Shown here: piece by piece, positions 1 to 10,660 of the stretch
Position numbering within the stretch: position 1 is the stretch's first letter
How the letters are laid out: each line of letters starts with the position of its first letter
Assembly (NCBI RefSeq): GCF_032854445.1
Contig: NC_088297.1
Location: forward strand, 14,743,335-14,807,334
Origin: Liolophura sinensis
Taxonomy: Eukaryota > Mollusca > Polyplacophora > Chitonida > Chitonidae
Length of the DNA stretch: 64,000 nucleotides
Direction of reading: 5' to 3'
Position numbers and translations under genes: made by a program
The notes under the pieces: generated by a model
Database searches by the model: none
What the model was told of the DNA's origin: nothing
What the model saw: only the letters and a program-made list of their open reading frames with translations

Positions 1-705
1 TTGGAAATTTGAAATCTTAAAAGCTTACGCACATTATCGTACACACGCATGCCGGCAACACTGATATATATGTTTGGCGTAAATCCCTAAACACCCATTC
101 ATTCATTCTAAAACACATATACACGATGTAAAACCCTAAACATTCATTCATCCATAAAAACACATATATGCACGACGTAAAACCCTAAACATTCACTCAT
201 TCATTCTAACACATATATGTGCCACGTAAATCCCTAAACATTCATTCATTCATTCTACAACATATATGCACGACGTAAAACCCTAAACATTCACTCATTC
301 ATTCTAACACATATATGTGCGACGCAAAACCCTAAACATTCATTCATTCATTATAACACATATATGTGCGACATAAAACACCAAACATTCACTCATTCAT
401 TCTAACACATATATGTGCCACGTAAAACCTTTAAACATTCATTCATTCTAACACATATATGTGCGACGTAAAACCCTAAACATTCATTCATTCATTCTAA
501 CACATATATGTGCGACGTAAAACCCTAAACATTCACTCATTCATTATAACACATATATGTGCGACGTAAAACATTCACTCATTCATTCTAGCACACGTAT
601 GTGCGACGTAAAACCCGAAACATTCACTCATCCATTCAAACACATATATGTGCGACGTAAAACCCAAAACATTCACTCATTCTTTCTAACACTTATATGC
701 ATTAC
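1..705. repeat. 49-bp satellite-like tandem array
   Basis: About a dozen imperfect copies of a unit near 49 bp. In the cleanest part CCCTAAA recurs at 474 and 523. Each unit has CCCTAAAC, a run of CATT repeats, the palindrome CACATATATGTG and a GACGTAAAA linker. The array may continue beyond the left edge. CCCTAAA resembles a telomere motif but occurs only once per unit, so this is not a telomere. Confidence 0.9.
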
Positions 706-1525
706 ATAATGCTGAAGGTATATATCCTCCCAAAGCAAAGAGGTTCATCAGTAATTCTTTATGTCCTGAAACCTTTACGTAAGTGTCAGGGAGAACGTAA
801 TAAGGCCGCGGTTTTTGTGTTTTAAGAGCTCTCTTGGCGTAGTTACAGCGGCGGTTTTATGGCCTCTCCAGAGCATCGACCCTTACATTTTGGGACCAGC
901 AGGATATATCTAGAATACCATCGGGACACCGCCACTTTTACAACTTATAAAGTGAGAGAAATGGTCTGTTTGTTTGCGTTGTGTTGTGACACCGTCGAAA
1001 GAGGAGATGAGAGCAGGCCTGAGTGTATTAAACGGCTGGAATGCTGCGGTCTGGGTGAACTTTTCTTGGGTACGGCATATAGACGCTTTCCCGCTCCCCC
1101 ACACCCACACCCTGGGTTGGGAAGCAAAGAGCTTATCTGGTCTCAGAAGTAGGCAGTTTATTCCCGCGGTACACACAAGAGACCACGTGGTGCTTATCAA
1201 AATGACAATTAATAACAGTGGCTAGGAATTGTTTGCCAACTCTGTACACCTGCTTGTTGCTATAATTGTCATTTATTTTCTGCCAATGGGATACTTAGAC
1301 GTGATTCATTGCGGAGTTGTTGACTTCATTTCCTAACTTCCGCTCTGATCGCCGTATATCAGGCCTTTGTTTTTGTTATTTGTCTCCTTAAACCAAAGGT
1401 TACCCTCATATAGGTATACTGTGAGGCACTGACGTATTGGAATCGGACTGCGTGACAGATGTTTGGGATAAAGGTATATACATCACACAAAAAAACACGA
1501 TAAATATATTGGGAAAGAAACTATA
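706..1525. other. Intergenic, no supported gene
   Basis: Short overlapping open frames occur on both strands around 860-1225. None has recognisable protein content, splice context or codon bias, and I see no repeat family here. I treat it as unique non-coding sequence. Confidence 0.5.
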
Positions 1526-1960
1526 TAATAAAAGACTGGCAGCATGGAGTGTAAAACCAGAGCATCGACGACAGTGCGTGTGATAATTGGCAGATGGTCA
1601 CGCGTAACCGGTGAAATACGGTCTCATCAATTTACATCGGTTATGGTTTTTATTTCAAATCTCCAAGGTGCATGCTAAAAAGTAGCAATGTACACTTCCC
1701 CTAGCATCATGGCTTAAGCCGAATTATGTAAACAAATATGCAGTAGTGTTAATGACAATTTATCATCAGACATCACGGATCTAGAGTTACTGAAAATCCG
1801 TGTTGCCATCACATTTAACATTTAAACATTTTTACAATGAACAGACATCGTCACAACGCTTTAAAGGAATGTCTCAAATCATAAAATCCCCTCATTTTAA
1901 AAATCTAAGCACCAAGTTGAACATTTGCATGCCAATCGTGGTCCATAAAAGACCGCTCCA
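1526..1960 (+). repeat. Dispersed repeat family C, long copy
   Basis: This is the longest readable copy of a family whose core reads AAAACCAGAGCATCGACGAC, then CAGTGTGATAATTGGCAG, then GGTCACGCGTAACCGGTGAA. The same order of motifs recurs at 2395 (-), 3713 (+), 6240 (-), 7520 (-), 10430 (+), 16436 (+) and 44600 (+). No coding potential, A or B box, or clear terminal inverted repeat was found. It is probably a non-autonomous transposon of unknown class. Confidence 0.75.
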
Positions 1961-2394
1961 GATCTATATTCGTAAGGCCCATTTTTGAAACAGCCTAAAA
2001 AAACTAATACCCCCAAAATATGTAAGACATGGTATATACAGAACACATATATATGAATAGTAAACAAAACAGGTAAAACGTATTATGAGAGAAGTAGCCA
2101 ATAGTTTTCAGCGATGCAGGGAAGACAGGCAATATTTTAGGCATGACACCCAGTTCGAATTTGGAAAGTCCGTCAATAATTTCCAAGTCTAATGCAAACA
2201 TAGGTATTCCAGTCTGAAGCCTAAAAGAGCTTCTAACAAACCGCTTTGTCCATGCAGTTAGTCGGATCAGAGTTTGAGTCGTATGTCTATATACAGAACA
2301 CAAGTTGTAGGTCCGGCTGTTCTTTCTACCACCTTCTTCATATTCTGCAGCTTCGGTAAATAAGTCACCGAGCTAAAAAAAATGTGTAAGCTGC

Positions 2395-2562
2395 TACTTT
2401 TTAAACATGGATATTAACAGTTATAGAATAAAACCCTAACTCAGGTACAATGATAAAAGGCCTTATTTCACTGGTTACGCGTGACCATATGCCAACTATC
2501 ACACTGTCGTCACTGCTCTTGCTTTACACTCGATGTCACAAGTCTTTTAGTGTGTGGTTTCT
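2395..2562 (-). repeat. Family C repeat, minus copy
   Basis: Reverse complement of the family C core, including GGTCACGCGTAACCAGTG and GACGACAGTGTGATAGTTGG. It lies in opposite orientation to the copy at 1526, with about 430 bp between them. Confidence 0.7.
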
Positions 2563-3062
2563 TTCCAGATATATTTATCTGTTCTTTATGTGATGTATAC
2601 CCTTATCCTTATCCCAAGCATCTCCATGTTTTACTGTCCATGCTCTAGTCTTTTATAATGTAATAAGACATAACTTCATGGTTATATACATATACAGGAA
2701 AACAAATACAGCCTCCGTAATCTAATAGTCGATCGCAAGACCATGCTATACAGCCCATAATCCAGCCACAAGTACTTGTATACGAATTTGTAAGGAATTT
2801 AGAATTTTACTCATGTAGACGCCATCCTGTGGCGAGAGACGATGTTTCGCTATAGACACCCCTGTTTTCAATGACGGCCGCGCTCGCGAAGTCCGTGCCG
2901 TCAGTGTCTGGTTCATGAAACCGTATCCGCCAATTAGGACAGCTCCATAGCAGGCGATTTAACAAAATGTCAAACGTGATAAAACATTCATCCAAAAATT
3001 TTACAATCAACATACTAGGTCCAAAGCCACAAGTGATTCTCTTCATCAGAATCAACCGTTTA

Positions 3063-3064
<2 letters not shown>
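2563..3064. other. Intergenic, no supported gene
   Basis: AT-rich sequence without a convincing open frame or a repeat family I can name. A moderately CpG-containing patch near 2860-2900 has no visible gene structure. Confidence 0.45.
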
Positions 3065-3260
<196 letters not shown>

Positions 3261-3559
3261 GAATAGCCTGTATTCCGTGTTTAAAATATACATATATAGT
3301 GTTATCAATCCGATTCAGTTACGATGAAGTCAAACTATACATGTATACATTCTAAAGGTATGCAAACTTAGTAAAAGCATGTTTCATATTTTATTCAAAA
3401 CGATTCGCCGACTTCTAAAACATTAAGTTACATGTTTAGTTATAAACACCTAAAATACAAATTTGTTCATGAATGTTTTCCAAACGACTGAATGCATGGC
3501 TTGTGAATACGATCTGAGCTTGAGTGCATATTATCTGATCATTTCACCGTTATGCCGAC

Positions 3560-3632
3560 CCATAAATATAGGTGAAATATCCTTAAGTACGGCGTAAAAC
3601 ACCAATCAAATAAAAAAAAAATAATAATAATA
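3560..3632 (+). mobile_element. SINE family A, 3' tail fragment
   Basis: Carries the family A 3' end: GTGAAATAT, AGTACGGCGTAAAACACC, then AATCAAATAAA and A-rich sequence. The tRNA-like head is missing, consistent with 5' truncation during reverse transcription. Confidence 0.75.
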
Positions 3633-3712
3633 TCTGATTAAAAATTAATGGATTAACACTTTTTTTGACATTTCCTCTATTTCGTCTGTATATGCTAATT
3701 ACCACATTGATA

Positions 3713-3870
3713 TAGTAAAAGACTTACAGCACATAGAGTAAAACCAAAGCATCGGTGACAGTGTGGCAAATGACAAGTGGCAACATGTAACCGGTGATGT
3801 TCGGCCTCTTGTAAATTGACCTCAGGGCTTTATTCTAAGTTCTAAATATGCAGTGATGCTAACTGCAAGT
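3713..3870 (+). repeat. Family C repeat
   Basis: Matches the family C core with GAGTAAAACCAAAGCATCGG, GACAGTGTGG, GTAACCGGTGATG and CGGCCTCTTGTAAATT. It is more diverged than the copy at 1526. Confidence 0.7.
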
Positions 3871-4854
3871 TTTTAAACGTACCAGTAACTGCTAACTGGT
3901 CTTGAATTAGCCTAATGAGTCTGTTGGAATGGACAGTTTATCCATGCAGCCAGATATTCTCATAGGCCATTTGGAATACTTAACATTGTCTGACGTATTG
4001 CTCTATCAAAACTGACGATTGCCATTTATATTTTTTTTCAAACCATTGTATTTAAACCCACCACTGATCCATCACAGAAAAGATTCATTTTGATGATAGA
4101 CTCTTGCACGCCTGGTTTCCAATCTGGACGAAAAGCATCTCTTTTGACCTCCGGCGCTAAAGAGTGACTGTGATGTTTAGTAAGTCTGTTATCAAGAAAA
4201 GATACGGAAAGGAGTTATTAACGATCAACAGGTTTATTATCTACAGAGATACCGATAGGGCCCGTTGGCTTGCCGAGTCAGTGAAACTAAAGGAACTGCT
4301 TTGTATAGAGAGAACTGGACTGCGACCCCCATGATTCTCAAAAGAGATCTTATACACTGTTTCGAAAATATCACCAAATCTGGCATATAGTTGACCGGTG
4401 ACTGACCTGTCATGTGACTACATTATGTGAATTTCATATACACATGTATTACATTTACGCAGGGAAACACTGGGCATTCTGGGATGGGCCCTAGATAGCA
4501 CAGTAGAATTGGGAAGTGGATGGTGGGTGGGGGGAGGGCAGTTTCCGGTTTGGCCTAAACTAGTCTGTAGGTTTAAATATGACAAATAAACGCGCTAACA
4601 ACGAGCCTGGGACAAGGATATTTGGCCTTTTATCAACTCTGGCCAATAGAAATGAACGGGATCAGCGCTGGGCAGTTATCGGCACTTGAGATTCTGATAT
4701 CGTTATTGTGCCCAGGAAACAATATGCATAAGAGCAAACAACGTGTATTGTGACCGACCGGATTTTAAATTTTAAAGCTTAAGTCTGGAATCTGGGGCAA
4801 ACGACAATACTGAATACGGTATACTGTTAAAAGCGGTACAAAAATGAAGAATAT

Positions 4855-5165
4855 ATCACATGAAAGAGCATTAAAAATAGCCCCCCAAAAAAATAGTTCG
4901 ATTTATTTTTTTCAGAATTTTCTCAACCAAGTAAAATGGTATTAAAACATCATATCTTATGGTGCTGGGTCTATATGGTGACATATAGAGGGTATCAGCA
5001 ACATCGCACCCAGAATCTTCCTTCAAACAGTTCGTTTTAAGGTCCAGTCGGAGAATGCATTTATAGATCTGTATGTCTATGCATTTAGAATGATGAAACA
5101 TAGCAGTGTGTGCGTAAAGTGGCAAAATCTGATGTGACATTACTAGATTGCAGTAAGCTTGCAGT
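4855..5165. mobile_element. Diverged relative of the 25.9-kb inverted-repeat element
   Basis: Shares a motif order with 25,907-26,282: CATGAAAGA..CATTAAA, then AAGTAAAATGG, GAGGGTATCAG, GAGAATGCAT, TCTATGCA, GATGAAAC and a CTGATGTGACAT segment. The ends are eroded, so terminal repeats cannot be shown here. A minus-strand open frame across it has no recognisable content. Confidence 0.5.
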
Positions 5166-5195
5166 AAGTGCATAAATAATTTGTCGGCAACATCA

Positions 5196-5198
<3 letters not shown>

Positions 5199-5282
<84 letters not shown>
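5199..5282. repeat. (AT)n microsatellite
   Basis: Uninterrupted AT dinucleotide run of about 84 bp. Confidence 0.98.
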
Positions 5283-5286
<4 letters not shown>

Positions 5287-6239
5287 CAAATTCATTTAAA
5301 AAATTTTATGTACATATAGGTATTTTAGGTACATTGATTTGGTTGGGGTAATTTCTTTGTGCACACGCATGGTGAAACTTAAGCAAGATTTGCACATGTT
5401 TTATACACATCTCGACTAATAGGAGTACACACCGTGTATAAATCATCTTGGAATAACGTTATATTCGGCCTCTAATAAGATCACCATCTCCCGAAGGAGT
5501 CAAGAAAAGCTTCGGGCTCCGTCAGATGTCATCGGGCACAAATAAAATCTCGAGAAATTGAATTCTTTAGGTAAACTTTACGCCAAGATGTCAAGTCTGA
5601 AATTATCATATCTTCTTGGAGGTTATAGAGCTCTTTGGCAACTGACAGCTGCTCATGCGGCATTATTTCTCTATTTGTTACACTTGTCTGTTATTTGTTT
5701 GGAGTATTTCTTCCTTTAGGCAGACATTTCGTCATATTCGCCGCTGTATTTCTTCAAAGCCCCGTCCGCAGATGCCGTAGCAGCCTCGTTACTTTGAAAA
5801 CGATAGCACGCGCGATGGATCCATGAAATTTTGTGTAAACAGCCGGGGCCCAACTGGAGCCTCAAAAAACCGAAACGGACTTTCTTTTTATCTAAGAGGG
5901 CGATCTAGAGACGTTCGGATGGAGGAAACATGCGGTAAAAATCTCAGTACTTCGGAAATATTTTGTAATTTGACGCCATTGATACTTTCACATGTACAAA
6001 CAAATCGTTAATGTCTTAAGCAGTGATGAATTCATAAACTAGCGGCCTGCACCAGCCAGTCTTTCATTCACTATAATCTGATTATATCCCAGTGCCACGC
6101 GCTCTCCATAGATACCACCAGTTCTTTGTGAAGCCCTCAGTTTTTGCGACAGCTCACGACTGATAAGTGTCCTTTATATCAACTTCAGCTCTACTTTAAG
6201 TTGCAATTAAAAAAAATGTTCATGCAGTATACTGAAACA
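5283..6239. other. Intergenic, no supported gene
   Basis: Contains two short adjacent plus-strand open frames (5635-6011) with no recognisable domain. Nothing else is supported. Confidence 0.45.
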
Positions 6240-6495
6240 ACTTTATATCCGAATAAACCAGAATATTAACAGTACAATAAATACTGGATAATAGCCCAGT
6301 AACGTATATACAATATGCTATATTCTGTCTAGAGGGCGTATGCATCACTACTTAAATATCAAATATCTACATGAACGTTGGAATAAAACCCTAAATGAGA
6401 TAAACTCACATGATGCCAGATTACGTGTCACACTGTCGTCGATGCTCTTGTTTTACTCTCTGATGTGTATGTTGTATGAGTCTTTTATATATCAG
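6240..6495 (-). repeat. Family C repeat, minus copy
   Basis: On the minus strand the family C landmarks GAGTAAAACAAGAGCATCGA, GACGACAGTGTGACACG and the TATGCAGTGATGC-like downstream block are recognisable. It directly abuts a family A SINE. Confidence 0.65.
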
Positions 6496-6506
6496 TCCGT
6501 ATAAAT

Positions 6507-6726
6507 ATAAAGGATACTGCGTGGCGCAATTACGTAGGAGTCTCTCACCAATGCGATCGTTGTCCAGCTCATGCTGGCTTCCTCTCGGGCCGTACGTGGG
6601 TAGGTCTGGCATCAGCCTACGGATGGTCGTGGGTTTCCCCACGGCTCTGCCCGGTTTCCTCCCACCATAATGCTGGCCGCCGCCATATAAATGAAATAGT
6701 CCAATACACCAATCAAATAAATAAAT
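6507..6726 (+). mobile_element. SINE family A, 5'-truncated
   Basis: Contains CTCTCACCAATGCGATCG, TCCAGCTCATGCTGGCTTCC, CGGATGGTCGTGGGTTTCCC and CACCATAATGCTGGCCGCCG, then CACCAATCAAATAAATAAAT. The first part of the tRNA-like head is missing or decayed. Confidence 0.85.
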
Positions 6727-6860
6727 ATATAGGATGATCTCGACTACTTATAACAGTTTATCTATGGTGTTGTTCATTTACCTATAGAGAGTTTGATAAA
6801 ATTCAGTAACGCATCAAACCTACCATAGTATTCCGTAACGTATTAGGTATATACTGTACT

Positions 6861-6992
6861 TAATTTATTTATTTGATAGGTGTTTTACGCCGCACTCAAG
6901 AATATTTCAGCTATGCGACGGCGCCCAACATTATGGTGGAAGGAAACGGCAGGAGAAGAGCTCCGGGAAGACCCATAAACATACGCAGGTTG
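6861..6992 (-). mobile_element. SINE family A fragment
   Basis: Reverse-complement 3' module: ATTTGATAGGTGTTTTACGC, CTCAAGAATATTTCAGC, then CATTATGGTGGAAGG. It decays after about 130 bp. Confidence 0.8.
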
Positions 6993-7186
6993 TAGCAGGC
7001 CTTCCGCTGTATTTACTTAATGAATTCAGTACGTTATCATTCATAAAAATATCTAATGTCAAGTATATTCCGTATGTAATGCTATGGTTGCAATCCTGGG
7101 GTATTGTTCTGTATTGTTTTTCATATGCTATTATTCCATAGGCTCTGCATGATCTTTATGTCACATGCACAAAACATATCAGTATA

Positions 7187-7225
7187 TTATATATAATATA
7201 TAATATTAATATATAATATATATTC
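7187..7225. repeat. AT-rich palindromic tract
   Basis: Alternating TATAATATA segments form a short AT palindrome. Confidence 0.7.
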
Positions 7226-7350
7226 AGTACATATCAACTCATTTACATAACCGATTCCGTTACCCCCGTTATGTTGTATTCAATAACACATGTCTTGGTG
7301 CTGTAGGAGGCGTGTAATTTTCTACTGATTAACTATTTACATGAACAGAC

Positions 7351-7505
7351 ATTTATTTATGGTTGGTGTTTTACGCCGCACTCAAGAATATTTCACTTAT
7401 ACGACGGCAGCCAGCATTATGGTGGGAGAAATCCGGGCAGAGCCCGGGGAAACTCACTACCACCACAGGTTGCGGGAAGACCTTCCCACGTATGGCCAAA
7501 ATAAA
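7351..7505 (-). mobile_element. SINE family A, 5'-truncated
   Basis: Reverse complement of the family A 3' half: GGTGTTTTACGCCGCACTC, TTCACTTATACGACGGCAGC, GCAGAGCCCGGGGAAAC and CCTTCCCACGTATGGCC. The plus-strand open frame covering it is an artefact of the repeat. Confidence 0.85.
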
Positions 7506-7519
7506 ACGCAAACTGAGGT

Positions 7520-7640
7520 AAACAGAAGAGGCCGTGTTTTACCGGTCACGTGTGAATTCGCATTTGTCAATCATCACACTATCCTCGCTGCACTAATTTT
7601 TTTACTCTGTACACTGTACACTCTGTACAGTCTTTTATTA
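7520..7640 (-). repeat. Family C repeat fragment
   Basis: Reverse complement of the family C core (TACCGGTCACGTGTG.. and a TCACACTATCC.. block) immediately beside a SINE. Confidence 0.6.
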
Positions 7641-7902
7641 TATTCCATACAATAACACTTTTTACAGCTTTGAAGCAAATGCGCGTGAAAATTGTTCCAG
7701 CTCAACTGTAAAAGATAAATAAAACTGTAGATGAAAACAAGACCATATAACGGGTCTGTAGGCCTATATATCTTCTAACACTGACGGTATGAGCTAAATG
7801 ATTGACAAGTCAGACTGGCTATATATTTGTTGGAACGTTGATTACTTCTTCGTTTGGTTCTTAAAATTTAAATCTATATACCCCAAAAATTAATGTGTTT
7901 GT

Positions 7903-8108
7903 TTTGAACTGAAAGTCTGTTGTCTGAGTGATTCTAGAATGTTATTGCAGCAGATTGTTCTGTTAAATATAACACAGATATTATATTCATTCACCATAAA
8001 GATTGTATCAGACTGTAGGGATATTATGTTGAATATGATACAATAGTGTGTTATAATAACAGAATGCATTCTAGCATCAATCAGACAACAGACTTTCTGT
8101 TAAAATTA
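7903..8108. mobile_element. MITE-like foldback element with about 30-bp terminal inverted repeats
   Basis: The left arm at 7912-7941 (AAAGTCTGTTGTCTGA...) pairs with the right arm at 8067-8096 with about three mismatches. The similarity extends a few bases outwards on both sides. The interior is AT-rich and has no open frame. Length and structure fit a non-autonomous DNA transposon; no clear target duplication was seen. Confidence 0.75.
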
Positions 8109-10429
8109 ACAGATTAATTTAACAGAGTAAACTCCAAGAACGCAGCAATAAAAACCTGGGTTGAATGACGACTTATTGCATGCGTAATTGCTATGAGAAG
8201 TGTCACAGTTGCATACAACTCCAAACTCTATCATTGTTATAGACGAAAGCAGAAACTCCATGGTTTCACGTGCCCTGGCTCGACACATGCACAGCCTGTT
8301 TTCCAATTGTCTGATACACACACAACAACAACCCAACTGTTAATTAAGACATAGCCTTGAAAATTAAACGAGGGCATAACTGTAAAACTCCAGGATTTAT
8401 GGCCTGGGGAAAACGGTTCCGTCAGTGGATGACATCAATTTGTTCTCCCAGTCTCCAAGGCTTGTCAGAGGGGGTAAGCGTTACACACCCATTCCCCACT
8501 GCGACCCAAAGTCCTCAAGTCCTCGCTTCGGATGTCAAACATTCCGAGTTTTAACAAGAGGGCGGACCAGGCTCACGAGTCCTGCGATCCAGAATTTGGT
8601 CGCGTCTGTCTTTTGGCCGCCACACGTGAAAAGGTCGATTAATTATGCTCAGGGAATGTCAAATCGAGGCTTGTGTGGTGTGATCCAAGGTTGGGATGAG
8701 GCATGCAATGCCTGCGGGGAAGATGTGTAGAAGTGGTCCATGTGTATATACACAAATAATGATCAGCCTTCGTTAAATGAGACCACCTTTAAATAAAGAA
8801 CGGATCATCCATTTCTATTCCAAACATGGTTTTCATGGAGGGTTTTTTTTTTTAACTTTTTTTAGGCAATGAAAAAAATGAACAAAACTCCTGCCGGCTG
8901 AAGCACTCTTTTTAACTGCTGAACCCACTAAAACTGTTATAGGCCTATTTCCCCATTAAATGTTATAGAAAGTACTGCCTGGCAAACTCCCTCCCGTAAA
9001 CCTGCAGTCAAACTATGAAGCCAGAGCTGTAGTGTTAACTGAATATTAAGTACTGTAAATGCCTATTTTTTCGCCGATTTTTTCACCGATATGCAACAAA
9101 AACAAATGCACTAAATTAAATTTGGCAGGTATTAAGGGAGGAGTTAGCTTTGTGAATGAACACAAAAATACAAGCACAAACGGCTTAAAACAAACAAAGA
9201 CGTTAATCCATGCACACATACACGCTTAGACTGGCTTACCTGTACAGTGTGGGGGCCATTAGCCTCAGTCTACCTGAGGCCATTTGTCAATTATTATATT
9301 GAAAAACTATTGAAAATTGAAAACTACTGCTTACCGATCAACAGACTGAGATTCAGTGTCACAGTTCGAGTTTAGTCACATGTTTCACATATGCAGACAA
9401 AAATGTAAGACTTATCACCCTCTGACTGTGCTACGGGAGTAATACGCGATGTCCTCGAGGAAATAAAGACCAAATATCCAGCTACAACAAGTAAATGTCT
9501 CGTGAATGAAGAGACATTTACAGTATTACATTTATATAAGTCTACATAGACATTTATTTTTGTCCACATTCAAAACATTTTTGTGCACATTCAGGAACTT
9601 ACCATATGGTAAAAATAAGTTTTTTTTGTATAATTGTATTTTGACTTAGCTATAACATGTATATAATTTAAGATTAGATACTTTCATTTTAATTGTCCAC
9701 ATATGTAATTCCACACCTTTGTGAGTTTCTGAAGTATAAACGGTTTTGCTTTCAACGCCACCTGGCGGCTTGTTTTAGGCGCTCCCATAATGGCCAAGTC
9801 CTTACATGGACATGCTGTTATATATTCGGGGAGTGAATGGAGTTTGCACTACTAAGTAGTTTCAGTGTCTGCGGTTTACACAGCCCCCTTGTTTGCTTTA
9901 GCTTGTTTTGCTTGGACGCATCGTTTTTTTTCAATTTACACAGGGATATTTTTGGCTTACGAGCATCCCCATTTGTAGGCGCGCGTGGACAGCGCGCCAC
10001 AAACCTCACACGGGATGGTTAGCAACGAGTCGTGTGCTAAATAGCCCATTTATCACCCGGTCAACGGAAGACATAACTCTTCTGTAAAAGACTTGCCTTG
10101 TACTGAAATATCCTACAGTCACAATACAGAAAAGTAGTCCACATGACGACCAACAGGCTCATCGCTTACATGCAGAACATCGGTACGTAGTCCTCTCCCC
10201 AAGGAAACCCAAATAATTTTCTTAAAATACTGAAAAAAGGAATATTTTCTATAACTGTCTCGTGAGACAGGTATTTTTTTATGTGTCACGATAACAGATA
10301 CATTTGTGTTACCAAAAAAAAACAACGGTAACCAAAACTACATGCTTATGATATGACACAAATATAGCGAAATCAAATATTAGGTCAACAGGATTTTGCT
10401 CAAATTTTAGTCTTCATAAAAACGAATAT
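8109..10429. other. Intergenic; one transposon-like end at 9051
   Basis: At 9051 the sequence TACTGTAAATGCC followed by a T-run and CGCCG matches the ends of the element at 52,328-53,185, but no partner end is visible. Open frames at 8357-8730 and 9818-10,022 overlap each other on several frames and show no protein features. No gene is supported. Confidence 0.5.
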
Positions 10430-10660
10430 AAAAGGCTAAAGCATGGAGGACAAAACCAGAGCACCGACGAGAGTAGACGAAAGTTGGCGTGGTAACGCGT
10501 GGATGATGAAATCCTGCTTTTTATCGGTTTACCTCATTGCATGGTTTCACTCTAACTTTTCATGTAAAATGCTTGAAACGTCGTAACTTACAATTCCTCT
10601 GGCACCATAGCGTAATCAGAATTAGCAAAAAAAGTGCAAGGAAATTCATCACACGTTACT
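10430..10660 (+). repeat. Family C repeat
   Basis: Shows ACAAAACCAGAGCACCGACG and GGTAACGCGTGGATGATGAA in family C order. A downstream CTGGCACCATAGCGTAATCA block is shared with the copies at 16,436 and 44,600. Confidence 0.65.

Noticed and set aside
474-529. Telomeric repeat tract
   Set aside because: CCCTAAA appears only once per 49-bp unit and is not itself tandem.
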